NCBI RefSeq assembly: GCF_001982635.1
Contig: NZ_MKFI01000006.1
Location: forward strand, 169,113 to 233,112
Origin: Bradyrhizobium mercantei
GTDB taxonomy: Bacteria; Pseudomonadota; Alphaproteobacteria; Rhizobiales; Xanthobacteraceae
Length of the DNA: 64,000 nucleotides
Direction: 5' to 3'
A program made the position numbers and the translations under genes. Numbering within the stretch: position 1 is the stretch's first letter; each line of letters opens with the position of its first letter. The notes below the pieces were generated by a model. It worked only from the letters and a program-made list of their open reading frames with translations. It was not told the DNA's origin and did no database searches. This document shows positions 35,596-44,223 of this stretch, piece after piece.

Positions 35596-36696
35596 TCATG
35601 CAGCCTTTTCGAACTCGGCACCGAGATGCTTGAGCCGTGGCATCACCTCGTTCTTGAGCAGCTCCAGCGAGTGCCGCCAGGCCTCCGGCTTGTGCTTGTA
35701 GTCGAAGCCGAACACGCAGAGCACGCCGAAGCCGCCGACCTCCCGGTAGATCTGCTCGATCTTCTCGGTGACCGTCTTGGGCGAGCCGACGATCCAATTC
35801 CGGCGCGCGCAATATTCGACGGTGACGTCGCTGTCGGGCACGTCGGGCGCGTGCTTCAGATAGTCCTTGAAGCCGAAATGGCCGAGCAGCGGCAGGAAGT
35901 ACTCGCCCATCATCCGGCCCATCATGTCGCCGGTCGAGAGTCGCCACGCCTCTTCATCGGTGTCCGCCACGAACACCTCACGCACCAGCCGCCAGTCCTT
36001 GCGGCTCGGCTTGCGACCGGTCTTGGCGGCACCCGCCTCGACCGAATCCCAGTGGCTGCCGACATAGGCCGGGTTGAGGTTGAGGCTCATCGGAATGAAG
36101 CCGCGCTCGCCGGCAAGCTTCAGCGTGTCCGAGTTCTTCGACAGACCGGCGACGCCGATCGGCGGATGCGGGCCCTGCAACGGCTTGATGTGGGGTTTGA
36201 GGAAGTCGAACATCGTGTCCGGCTTGCTCACTGTCCAGTACTTGCCCTTGTGGGTCCAGGGTCCGGGCTCGGACCACATCTTCAGGATGATCTCGAGCGC
36301 CTCGCGGGTCATGTCGCGGTTCTGGCCGGACATGCCGTCGACATTGAACATCGCCCAGTCGCTCGGCAGGCCCGAGGCGGCAACGCCGAAATTGAGCCGT
36401 CCGTTCGAAAGATGATCGAGCATCGCGACGCGGTTCGCGAGCTCCGCCGGGTGATGATACGGCAGCAGGAAGCCGCCGGGCCCGATGCGGATGTTCTTGG
36501 TCTGCAGCAGCGCCTGCGCCACCAACAGATCGGGCGACGGATGCGGCTCCCACGGCGCGGTGTGATGCTCGCCGATCCAGGCCTCCTGATAGCCGAGCTC
36601 GTCGAGCCAGCGCAGCGTCTGCAGGTCCCAGTCGTGGCCCTCCTTCAATCCGCACTCCGGCGGGTGCGAGGGCATGGTGAAGTAGCCAAGCTCCAT
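35596..36696 (-). CDS. LLM-class flavin-dependent monooxygenase
   Basis: This 366-residue bacterial luciferase-like TIM-barrel enzyme would use reduced FMN from the adjacent reductase. Family motifs include EAWIGEHHTAPWEPHPSPDLLVAQAL, RIGPGGFLLPYHHPAELANRVAMLDHLSNGR and FGVAASGLPSDW. The C-terminal part includes GSPKTVTEKIEQIYREVGGFG. It is probably an oxygenase for an organic compound (alkane-sulphonate-, EDTA- or limonene-like substrates are known in the family), but the substrate is not visible. The start ATG follows GGAAGGAAA. It is the first gene of a two-gene unit. Confidence 0.93.
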   Translation of the reverse strand: MELGYFTMPSHPPECGLKEGHDWDLQTLRWLDELGYQEAWIGEHHTAPWEPHPSPDLLVAQALLQTKNIRIGPGGFLLPYHHPAELANRVAMLDHLSNGRLNFGVAASGLPSDWAMFNVDGMSGQNRDMTREALEIILKMWSEPGPWTHKGKYWTVSKPDTMFDFLKPHIKPLQGPHPPIGVAGLSKNSDTLKLAGERGFIPMSLNLNPAYVGSHWDSVEAGAAKTGRKPSRKDWRLVREVFVADTDEEAWRLSTGDMMGRMMGEYFLPLLGHFGFKDYLKHAPDVPDSDVTVEYCARRNWIVGSPKTVTEKIEQIYREVGGFGVLCVFGFDYKHKPEAWRHSLELLKNEVMPRLKHLGAEFEKAA

Positions 36697-37109
36697 GTGC
36701 GTTTCCTTCCTTCTGGCTTTGCGGTTCAGTCATGCAATGCGTCTTGCCGCGCATTCGCACGACAATCAGCAAGCGCTGTGCCAGCAGAGGAAATCGCAGG
36801 GAATGGGTAGGAACGCCCGGATTTCGGCCGGCTGCGGCCGATGAACAGGCTCATGGGCACGGCGATCGTCTCACCGTCGCGAGACACGTCGCAACCGTGA
36901 GACGCTGCGAAGTGCGCTCCTACTCCCTCTCCCCGTTCTTACGGGGTCGAGACGAGCGACGCTCGCTCTTAGAGGGTCGGGGTGAGGGGCTGTCTCCGCG
37001 CAGACGGCGATAGCTGTGCTTGCGGAGACTCCCCCTCACCCGGATCGCATCTTCGATGCGATCCGACCTCTCCCCGCAGGCGGGGCGAGGTGAAGCGGAG
37101 CACGCCAGA
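36697..37109. other. Intergenic region with a long palindromic element
   Basis: These 413 bases lie between the start of the LLM monooxygenase and the stop of the large MscS-type gene. The first 220 bases show no gene or clear motif beyond what must be the monooxygenase promoter. The remainder is the repeat at 36922-37093. Confidence 0.6.
36922..37093. repeat. Composite palindromic element, CTCCCTCTCCCCG family
   Basis: CTCCCTCTCCCCG and a downstream GGTCGGGGTGAGGGG form one arm pair. TCCCCCTCACCCGGATCGC with GCGATCCGACCTCTCCCCGC, and GTCTCCGC with GCGGAGAC, form further nested pairs. The inner hairpin GGATCGCATC-TTC-GATGCGATCC is perfect. Elements of this look are frequent between genes in Bradyrhizobium. 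Confidence 0.7.
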
Positions 37110-39452
37110 TCAACCCGCAGCGCGGCGCGGCAGCGCGTTGGTGTCCAGCTCTGTCGGCGGCGGGAGCTGCATCAGGATGGTCTGGCCCATCGAGGCGATC
37201 TCGATGCCTTCTTCCTGGAAGCGGCGCTTCATGCGGCGGTTGAACTCGCGCTGCACCGACCAGCGTCCGCTATCAGTGCAGCGGATCTGGCCGACGATGG
37301 TCACCACCGAGCCGTCGACCTTGTCGACGCCCCACAATTCGAGGTCGCCGCGGATGAATGCGCGATACGCCGTCTCCTGGCGCATCTGGGCGACGATGTC
37401 CTTCAGCACCTCGCCGGCGCGGTCGGTGTCCTCCTTGTAGGACACGTTGACGCTGACCGCGGCATTGCCGGCGCCGCGGCTGGAATTGGTGATCGTCGTC
37501 ACCGCGCTGAACGGCACGACATGCACCGAGCCGTCGCCGGCGCGCAGCCGCATGGTGCGGATCGAGACGTTCTCGACCACGCCCGAGAGGCCCGACACCG
37601 TGACGGTGTCCCCGACCTGCACGGTGTTCTCGATCAGGAGGAACAGCCCGGTGATCAAGTCCTGCACCAGCTTCTGCGAACCGAAGCCGATCGCGATGCC
37701 GACGATGCCGGCGCCGGCGAGCAGCGGCGCGACATTGACCCCGATCTCGCTCAGCGCGGTGAGCCCGACCACCGCGACGATCATGCAGAACAGCGCGGTG
37801 CGCAGCATCGGCTGGAAGGTGCGCAGGCGCGCAGCGCGGGCGTAATGCCCCTCGCGCGACAGCGTGTCGATCTGCCGGTCCATCAGCGCATTGGCGACTT
37901 CCCAGATCACGGCCGCGGCGAGCGCGGCAATGCCGATCGTCACCAGCGCCGAGATCAGGCGGGAGCCGATCTGGCCGCCATAGAACCAGACGATGGCATC
38001 GACGCCCCAGACCTCGAGCAGCGCGACGAAACCAATCAGCGCGATCACCGCCGTGACCACCTTGCGCAGCAGCGGCAGATAGCGGTTGGCGCGCGTCTCC
38101 AGGCCCGGGAAGCGCTGGATCAGCTCCGGGCTGATGCGGAAGCCGCGATCGATCAGGCTCAGCACCACCATGGTGACGAGACGGGTGACCAGCAGCACCG
38201 CGATGGTGCCGACGAAATATTGCAGCAGCAGCGAATAGCCGTTGCGGATGTTGAGCGCCCACACCGCCCACAGCGCGAGGTCGAGCGCGATCGCCAGCAC
38301 GTGCCAGAGCGCCGCGACGCGGTTGCGCGTCCGCGCCGCAAGCCCGGTGCGATCGGCCGGCGCGCGGATGAATTCGGCGACCTGGCGGCGGCACTGCAGG
38401 ATGATGACGACAATGAAGAGATGCACCACCAGCATCACCAGCCGGAGCAGCGCGGCGTAACCGGCGCGATGCAGCCCGAGCAGCAGCGCGACATTGGCAA
38501 ACGCAATGCCGGACACGCCAACGGCGACGATGCGCCGCGCCCAGATCTCGATATAGGCCGCGGTCTCGGCGCGAACACGGAACAGACCGAAAGGCCCTGC
38601 GAGCGCGCGCACCGCGCAGATCAGCACGCGCGAGAACACATAGGCGTTGACGACGGCGAGGATCACGAGCCGCGTGGTCGACTGGTCGCCGATCTCGGTG
38701 CCGAGCAGCGCGGTGGCGATGCCGCCGAACACCAGCACCGGCAGCAATTCGAGCAGCAGGCGACCGAGCACGAAAGGCAGCCGCACCAGCGACTGCCAGG
38801 CCCGCGCCAGGCTGAGCCGGCGCCGCTGCGACTCGGGTGTCGGCGTGACATCGGCAACCGAGGACGGCGGATCGGCGCTCGCGAGCGTCTGCACCGGCAC
38901 GCGCGCGGTCTGCGGCAGCCGCGCTTCCAGGAACGCGACCGGCCGCTTGATCAGGCGGAACACCACCCATTCGGCGGCGAGCGCGCAGCCGAACACCAGC
39001 GCCAGCTTCCAGGCGATATCGATCAAGAGGCCATAGGCGGCCGGATCATTGGCGGTGCGCACGAACCAGTAATAGAACGCCGGGAAATGCGTCAGCGTGC
39101 GGGCGACGTCGGCGACCTCGCGCGACATCTCGCCGACCTGCTCCGACACCATCAGCAGCAGCTGTGCACCGAGGCTGTCCGCGCTGAGCGGGATCGAGGA
39201 CTGCGGCTGCTCGGGCGCCGGCTGGGCCGCCGCCTGCGGCGAGGCATTGGCGATGGCGCGCAGCGTGTTGATGATCTCGCCGCGTTTCTTGTCGTCCTGC
39301 AGCGTGTACAGCGCACGCTTGGCCTGCTCAGGCGTCAGCGTGTCGCTGGTACCGGGTTGCGGCGGCGCCGGCTTGGCGCCCGGCTGCGCAAGCGCGGGAG
39401 AGACGAACAGGGTGAGGATGAGAAGAAGCGCAAAACGAAGTGTGTGCGACAC
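37110..39452 (-). CDS. Large MscS-family mechanosensitive channel with periplasmic N-terminal domain
   Basis: This 780-residue protein has a signal peptide (about residues 1-22, SPALA|QPG), a periplasmic segment (about 25-140), about ten or eleven membrane helices and a C-terminal MscS core. The core is clear: GIVGIAIGFGSQKLVQDLITGL, VQVGDTVTVSGLSGVVENVSIRTMRLR and GSVHVVPFSAVTTITNSSR. The layout resembles the large YnaI/YbiO/MscM-type channels. The last 100 residues form the cytoplasmic vestibule. It diverges from the ClpS/AAA+ fusion gene across 318 bases. Confidence 0.93.
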   Translation of the reverse strand: MSHTLRFALLLILTLFVSPALAQPGAKPAPPQPGTSDTLTPEQAKRALYTLQDDKKRGEIINTLRAIANASPQAAAQPAPEQPQSSIPLSADSLGAQLLLMVSEQVGEMSREVADVARTLTHFPAFYYWFVRTANDPAAYGLLIDIAWKLALVFGCALAAEWVVFRLIKRPVAFLEARLPQTARVPVQTLASADPPSSVADVTPTPESQRRRLSLARAWQSLVRLPFVLGRLLLELLPVLVFGGIATALLGTEIGDQSTTRLVILAVVNAYVFSRVLICAVRALAGPFGLFRVRAETAAYIEIWARRIVAVGVSGIAFANVALLLGLHRAGYAALLRLVMLVVHLFIVVIILQCRRQVAEFIRAPADRTGLAARTRNRVAALWHVLAIALDLALWAVWALNIRNGYSLLLQYFVGTIAVLLVTRLVTMVVLSLIDRGFRISPELIQRFPGLETRANRYLPLLRKVVTAVIALIGFVALLEVWGVDAIVWFYGGQIGSRLISALVTIGIAALAAAVIWEVANALMDRQIDTLSREGHYARAARLRTFQPMLRTALFCMIVAVVGLTALSEIGVNVAPLLAGAGIVGIAIGFGSQKLVQDLITGLFLLIENTVQVGDTVTVSGLSGVVENVSIRTMRLRAGDGSVHVVPFSAVTTITNSSRGAGNAAVSVNVSYKEDTDRAGEVLKDIVAQMRQETAYRAFIRGDLELWGVDKVDGSVVTIVGQIRCTDSGRWSVQREFNRRMKRRFQEEGIEIASMGQTILMQLPPPTELDTNALPRRAAG

Positions 39453-39770
39453 GAAGGCCTCGTAAAAAATAATCGCGCGACGGAAGATTCCTCGGGAGGG
39501 AATCTGCCTCGCGCTCGCGCCATGTCGGATTACTCCTTTTCGCCCCGATGATGTGTCGGAAGTTTGCCGTTGCAGCGGCCATCTCTTGGCATTTGCCGCA
39601 ACACAATCGTCACAAGCGTTGAGCCGCGTTTACACATGCAGAACGTTGCGGGCTTCGGCCGGCGCACCACACGTCAGGGATGAGGCGGCAGAATCTTTCG
39701 CTTGACGCAGGTCGGCGGCCATGATGTTCTTATTTTGTTCTTTTGGTTCCGATTGCGTTTCGGGGGTCTC
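39453..39770. other. Divergent intergenic region before the ClpS/AAA+ gene
   Basis: This 318-base gap separates the divergent MscS-type and ClpS/AAA+ genes and must hold both promoters. TTGACG at 39702 is the best -35 candidate for the plus-strand gene. The AT-rich run TTCTTATTTTG about 20 bases further could hold the -10. No gene, repeat or RNA was recognised. Confidence 0.5.
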
Positions 39771-41501
39771 ATGCACGATGTGTTCAGCGACGACGGTCCG
39801 GTGCGGCTCTTCATTCACGACGACGATGAAACGCCGCTGGAATTCATGCGTAACCTGCTGCGCACGGTGTTCGGCAAATCCCGGAAGGAAGCGATTGCCA
39901 TCACCGCGCGAATCGAGGCCCAGGACGGATTCGCATGCGGCCCGTATCCGGCGACGGTGGCCAAGGCACTGCTGGAGTCCGCCCAACAGCTGATCCGCAG
40001 CAACGGGCATCCATTGCTGATCACCGCGTCAGCCGCCGATGCGGCCCGGCCGTGCGATCTCTGTGGCGCGCTGGAGCCCGTGACCGACGTGTTTCTGATC
40101 CGCCGGACAGTCTGCCTGTGCGGCAACTGCCTGATCGCCGCACGGGCAAGCTCGGAAAATCTACCGAGCGAGGAGTTCAGATATGCGTTCATGGCGCTCG
40201 ATTGGCATTTTGCCGGAACGCCGCGCCATCAGATCATGACCCGGTCGCGGCAATTTCCCGGTCACATGCGAGCGGACGTTCAGATCGCGATCGACAAATT
40301 GTTCGATGCGCCGATCCATTTCTTCGGCATTCATGAGCAACACCGCTATGAGACCCTCGCGATTGCCTCGCTGATGGAGAACAGCCGCAACGCACGGCCA
40401 ATCGCGCCGCCGCAGTATCACGACGTCGACGTTGGCGAGCCCGAGTCGGTGAAATGCCTCACCAACGGCTTGTGGCTATGCCAAACTGAAGAGCTGCGCT
40501 ATGCGGTGCTGCTCAGCTACCATCGTGATTATCAGACCGAGCCGGGCTTGCGGATCGAGCTCGCGGTGCCCGCAGGCGTCGCCGGAAACGCCTTGGTGCA
40601 GCGGACCTTTGCCGAGTTGGAAGCGGCCGTGCATGCGGCACGCTCCTATCGCGGCAAGATCCTGTCGCTGGAAGATGCCACCGACTATCGCGGCCGGGCG
40701 CGCGGCGTGACCGTACATCGCCTGCCGACGGTCGCGCGCGATGACGTGATCCTGCCGGAACGGACGCTGCGGCTGCTCGACCGCAACGTGCTCGACTTCG
40801 TCGAGAGCCGCGATCTGCTGCGCAAGCTCGGGCAATCGACCCGCAAGGGCATCCTGCTGTACGGGCCGCCCGGCACAGGCAAGACCCACACCATCCGCTA
40901 TCTCGCCACTAACCTGCCAAACCACACCACGCTGATCATCACCGCCGAGCAGGTCGGCCTGCTCGGCGCCTATATGAGCCTCGCGCGGCTGCTGCAGCCG
41001 ACCATGGTCGTGATCGAGGATGTCGATCTGATCGCGCGCGATCGCGAGGACATGGTCGGACCGTGCGAGGAATCCCTGCTCAACAAGCTGCTCAACGAGA
41101 TGGACGGCCTGAAGGAGGATTGCGACATCCTGTTCGTGCTGACCACCAACCGGCCGGAAGAGCTGGAGGGCGCGCTGGCCGGCCGGCCCGGCCGCATCGA
41201 CCAGGCGATCGAGGTGCCGCTGCCCGACGAGACCGGGCGCGGCAAGCTGATCCGGCTCTACGGCCGTGGCCTGCCGCTCGAGCAACCCGTCATCGACGAC
41301 GCCGTGCGACGCACCGAAGGCGTCAGCGCTGCCTTCATCAAGGAGCTGATGCGCCGCATCGCGCAGGCCAGCATCGCGCGCGGCAGCGGCCAGGATGTCA
41401 CCGCTGAGGACATCGACGGCGCGCTCAACGAGATGCTGTTCGACGGCGGCCGCCTCAACGTGAAGCTGCTCGGCGGCGCGCAGGGAATGAGCGCGGGGTG
41501 A
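39771..41501 (+). CDS. ClpS-like / ClpX-type zinc finger / AAA+ ATPase fusion
   Basis: This is a 576-residue protein starting at the ATG at 39771, after GGGGGTC; a TTG at 39702 would add 23 unconvincing residues. Residues about 10-88 align with the adaptor ClpS: HDDDETPLEFMRNLL for the NDDxTPMEFV loop and GFACGPYPATVAK for the CG-x-Y/F motif, ending GHPLLI. Residues 95-120 match the ClpX zinc-binding domain: C95-x2-C98, then 18 residues, then C117-x2-C120, the same spacing as in ClpX. A middle region (about 130-340) is unassigned. The AAA+ module has Walker A LYGPPGTGKT (364-372), Walker B VVIEDVD, sensor-1 TTN and GRPGR arginines. No protease domain is visible. The ClpS position equivalent to Met40 is Leu and that equivalent to His66 is Glu. 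It is probably an unfoldase or remodeller with built-in substrate recognition. Confidence 0.85.
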   Translation: MHDVFSDDGPVRLFIHDDDETPLEFMRNLLRTVFGKSRKEAIAITARIEAQDGFACGPYPATVAKALLESAQQLIRSNGHPLLITASAADAARPCDLCGALEPVTDVFLIRRTVCLCGNCLIAARASSENLPSEEFRYAFMALDWHFAGTPRHQIMTRSRQFPGHMRADVQIAIDKLFDAPIHFFGIHEQHRYETLAIASLMENSRNARPIAPPQYHDVDVGEPESVKCLTNGLWLCQTEELRYAVLLSYHRDYQTEPGLRIELAVPAGVAGNALVQRTFAELEAAVHAARSYRGKILSLEDATDYRGRARGVTVHRLPTVARDDVILPERTLRLLDRNVLDFVESRDLLRKLGQSTRKGILLYGPPGTGKTHTIRYLATNLPNHTTLIITAEQVGLLGAYMSLARLLQPTMVVIEDVDLIARDREDMVGPCEESLLNKLLNEMDGLKEDCDILFVLTTNRPEELEGALAGRPGRIDQAIEVPLPDETGRGKLIRLYGRGLPLEQPVIDDAVRRTEGVSAAFIKELMRRIAQASIARGSGQDVTAEDIDGALNEMLFDGGRLNVKLLGGAQGMSAG

Positions 41502-41508
41502 TGGCCGG

Positions 41509-43623
41509 TCAACGCGGCAAAGACGCCGGCAGCAGCAACTGCCGCTCGCCGCCGGCGAGCCGCGCAAGCTCGTCGGACATCCGTGCCAGCACATTTTCCC
41601 AGGCCTGCGGCCTGTCCTGACGGAACAGCCGCATGGTCGGATACCAGGGCGTGTCGGCGCGATCGCGCAGCCAGCGCCAGTCGAGCGCATAGGGACACAG
41701 CATCCAGACCGGACGGCCGAGCGCGCCGGCGAGATGTGCCACCGAGGTGTCGACCGCGATGACGAGATCGAGCGCGCAGACGGCTGCCGCGGTGTCGGCG
41801 AAATCGCCGAGCATCGGCGCGAGGTCGACGATATCGGCACCAAGGCCGCGCAGCACCGGAGCATCGTCCGGCCGCGGTTCCTTCTGCAAGCTGTAGAGCT
41901 GCACGCCGGGCGTGACCAGCCGCGGCAGCACGGCATCCGCCGGCAGCGAGCGCTGGCGGTCGCCTTTGTGCCTGGGATTGCCGGCCCAGACCACGCCGAC
42001 CTTCAGCGCGGTCACGCTACTCAGCGCCTCGCGCCAGCGCGCGAGCTTGACGGCGTCCGGTTGCAGATAGGATCTGGCCGCGGGAATCGTCTCGACGGTG
42101 GTGCGGAAGATCCGCGGCAGGCTGAGCAGCGGCAGTTGCAGGTCGAACGGCGGCAGCGGCTCGCCGCGCGCGAACACCGCGACATCGGGCAGCATCGGCC
42201 GCAGCAGCGCGACCAGCGCCGGCTGCACCTGCAGGATGATCCGACCGCCTCGGCCCGCCAGCATCGGCACGTACCGGACGAAATTGATGGCGTCGCCGAG
42301 CCCGTATTCGGCAAACAACAGCAGCGTGCGTCCAGCCAGCGGCTCACCCTGCCATTCCGGCTCGTCGAACACGGGATCGCCGTCGCTGAGCAGCTTGGTC
42401 TTGCGGCGCCACTGATACTCCTCAAAACCCTCCTCGAACTCGCCGTTCATCAGGAGGAAATGCGCATGGTTGTAATGCGCCAGCGGCTGATCGGGATCGA
42501 GCGCGATGGCACGGCGCGAGGACACCAGCGCCGCGTCGATCTCGCCGGCATTGCGCAGCGCGACCGCGAGATTGGCGTGGCCCTTGGCATAGTGCGGGTC
42601 GATCTCGATGGCGCGCCGATGCGCTGCGACCGCCGCCTCGACCAGATTCTGTGCCTCGAAGATGATCCCGAGATTGGTATGCGCGGCGGCGTAGTCCGGC
42701 TTGAGCGAAAGCGCGAGCTCGGCGCAGGCGATGGCGTCATCGACTTGCCCGAGCTCGAACAGGCAGGCGCCGAGATTGTTGAGGATGACGTGGTCCGACG
42801 GATCGCGGGCCGAGACCTGCCGATAGATGCGGGCCGCCTCCTCGCGCTCACCGGTTTCGTGCAACACCATGGCAAGCAGGCGCTGCGGGGCAAGATTGTC
42901 GGGATCGAGCGCGATCGCGCGACGATAGTGCTGGATTGCGTCCTCGAGCCGGCCGAGGCGGTAGAGCGCCGCGCCAAGGCCGCAATGCAGCCCGGGGTTT
43001 TCGGGGTCCACGCCGAGCCCGCGGCGGTAGGCGGTGACGGCGGCGTCGTGCTTTTTCTGATCGGTCAGCGCATTGCCGAGGTTGAGCCAGACGCCGCGAT
43101 AGGCGGGATCGCGCGCGATCACCTCGCGGTAGGCCTGCTCCGCCTCGACCGGCCGCTGCTGCGCGGCCAGGGCAACGGCGAGGTTGAAGCGCGCCCGCGT
43201 CAGGCCGCCATCGAGTGTGATCGCACGGCGAAACGCCGTCTCGGCCTCGTCGAAACGCGACAGGTCGCACAGCGCCACGCCGAGCTTGATGTGCAGGCCG
43301 GCATCCTTCGGCCGCAGCGTCACGCCGCGCTGGAACGCCGACACCGCGCCTTCGTGCTCACCCTTGACGGCGAGCGCATCGCCGAGCGTGCCGAACGCCG
43401 GCCCATGATGCGGATCGAGGCTGAACACCCGGTTCAGCAGCACCGCGCCTTCGGCGGCGCGATCGGTCACGAAGGCGATGACGGCGGATAGATGCAGCGC
43501 CGGAACATGATCGGGATGAGCGGTGAGGATGTCGCCGCACAACGCGCCGGCCTCCGTCGCGCGACCCGCGCCATAATGCGCCACCGCATCCAGCAACATC
43601 CGATCGACCGCCACATTCCCCAC
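41509..43623 (-). CDS. TPR protein with C-terminal glycosyltransferase (GT9/heptosyltransferase-like) domain
   Basis: About 13 consecutive tetratricopeptide repeats (residues 1 to about 430, for example HYRRAIALDPDNLAPQRLLA and AAHRRAIEIDPHYAKGHANLA) are followed by a transition EGFEEYQWRRK and a C-terminal domain (about 460-690). That domain has LLFAEYGLGDAINFVRYVPMLA, VGVVWAGNPRHKGDRQRS and DLVIAVDTSVAHLAGALGRPVWML, which match glycosyltransferase family 9-type proteins common in Bradyrhizobium. It may glycosylate a protein or envelope sugar. I place the start at the GTG at 43623 after GGCGGGGGCGG, giving 704 residues; a TTG at 43644 and an ATG at 43599 are alternatives. Confidence 0.88.
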   Translation of the reverse strand: MGNVAVDRMLLDAVAHYGAGRATEAGALCGDILTAHPDHVPALHLSAVIAFVTDRAAEGAVLLNRVFSLDPHHGPAFGTLGDALAVKGEHEGAVSAFQRGVTLRPKDAGLHIKLGVALCDLSRFDEAETAFRRAITLDGGLTRARFNLAVALAAQQRPVEAEQAYREVIARDPAYRGVWLNLGNALTDQKKHDAAVTAYRRGLGVDPENPGLHCGLGAALYRLGRLEDAIQHYRRAIALDPDNLAPQRLLAMVLHETGEREEAARIYRQVSARDPSDHVILNNLGACLFELGQVDDAIACAELALSLKPDYAAAHTNLGIIFEAQNLVEAAVAAHRRAIEIDPHYAKGHANLAVALRNAGEIDAALVSSRRAIALDPDQPLAHYNHAHFLLMNGEFEEGFEEYQWRRKTKLLSDGDPVFDEPEWQGEPLAGRTLLLFAEYGLGDAINFVRYVPMLAGRGGRIILQVQPALVALLRPMLPDVAVFARGEPLPPFDLQLPLLSLPRIFRTTVETIPAARSYLQPDAVKLARWREALSSVTALKVGVVWAGNPRHKGDRQRSLPADAVLPRLVTPGVQLYSLQKEPRPDDAPVLRGLGADIVDLAPMLGDFADTAAAVCALDLVIAVDTSVAHLAGALGRPVWMLCPYALDWRWLRDRADTPWYPTMRLFRQDRPQAWENVLARMSDELARLAGGERQLLLPASLPR

Positions 43624-43735
43624 GATACCGCCCCCGCCTTGCAAGACCCCGATGGGAATTAAACGGGCGGCGCCGCCAAATCCGGCACGCGAATATCAGA
43701 TCGCGGCCTGACATCCCGCCCCTTGACGCCTCGCC

Positions 43736-43764
43736 CATCATGTAACATATGAAGTTACATGATG
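43736..43764. promoter_or_regulatory. Operator overlapping the Rrf2 gene start
   Basis: A perfect inverted repeat with 11-base arms, CATCATGTAAC-N7-GTTACATGATG, covers the translation start of the Rrf2-family gene. Just upstream, TTGACG (43723-43728) with CATATG (43746-43751) at 17-base spacing would place the transcription start on or beside the ATG at 43759. The palindrome would therefore block RNA polymerase, giving autorepression, and the mRNA may be leaderless. Confidence 0.65.
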
Positions 43765-44223
43765 CGCGACAGCCGTTTGTCCAGTGTCCTGCACGGCCTG
43801 CTCCACATGATCGGAGCCGGCGAGCCGGTCACGTCGGAGCAGCTTGCACAGGCGATGGCCACCAACCCGGTGGTGGTGCGACGTGTGATGGCAGGCTTGC
43901 GCGAGCAAGGCCTGGTGCATTCGGAGAAGGGCCATGGCGGCGGCTGGACGCTAGAGCGCGATCCTGCCGACATCACGCTCGCGGAGATCTATCGCGCGGT
44001 CGGCGCGCCGACGATCGTTGCGATCGGCCATCGCTCGGAGAACCCCGGCTGCCTGGTCGAACAGGCCGTCAACGACGCGCTCGGCGACACCTTCCGCGAG
44101 GTCGAGGCGCTGTTCCTGAAGCGGCTCGGCGCGGTGACGCTCGATGCGCTCGCGAAGGATTTCAAGCGCCGGCTCGCCAAGCACAAGCAAAACCTCGAGG
44201 ACCAGATTCATGCAGCAAAGTAA
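43759..44223 (+). CDS. Rrf2-family transcriptional regulator
   Basis: This is a 154-residue regulator with a winged helix-turn-helix (about 8-60: LLHMIGAGEPVTSEQLAQAMATNPVVVRRVMAGLREQGLV) and a wing, KGHGGGWTLERDP. Only one cysteine is present (GCLVEQAV), so it lacks the three-Cys iron-sulphur cluster site of IscR or NsrR and resembles the YwnA-like branch. The start is one of two adjacent ATG codons (43759 or 43762) that lie inside a perfect palindrome. The downstream methyltransferase overlaps its 3' end by 14 bases, so the two are one operon. Confidence 0.9.
   Translation: MMRDSRLSSVLHGLLHMIGAGEPVTSEQLAQAMATNPVVVRRVMAGLREQGLVHSEKGHGGGWTLERDPADITLAEIYRAVGAPTIVAIGHRSENPGCLVEQAVNDALGDTFREVEALFLKRLGAVTLDALAKDFKRRLAKHKQNLEDQIHAAK

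Noticed and set aside
37020..39551. 843-codon plus-strand open frame antisense to the large MscS-type gene
   Set aside because: Its translation is an Asp/His/Arg/Gln-rich string without domains, typical of the antisense shadow of a GC-rich gene. The minus-strand frame has a signal peptide, membrane helices and the MscS core.
41410..41501. Zinc-protease domain at the end of the ClpS/AAA+ fusion (an FtsH-like arrangement)
   Set aside because: No HExxH motif is present and the protein ends shortly after the AAA+ lid region.
41734..43491. 585-codon plus-strand frame over the TPR-glycosyltransferase gene
   Set aside because: The regular Arg/Asp/Val pattern mirrors the TPR periodicity of the real gene on the other strand.
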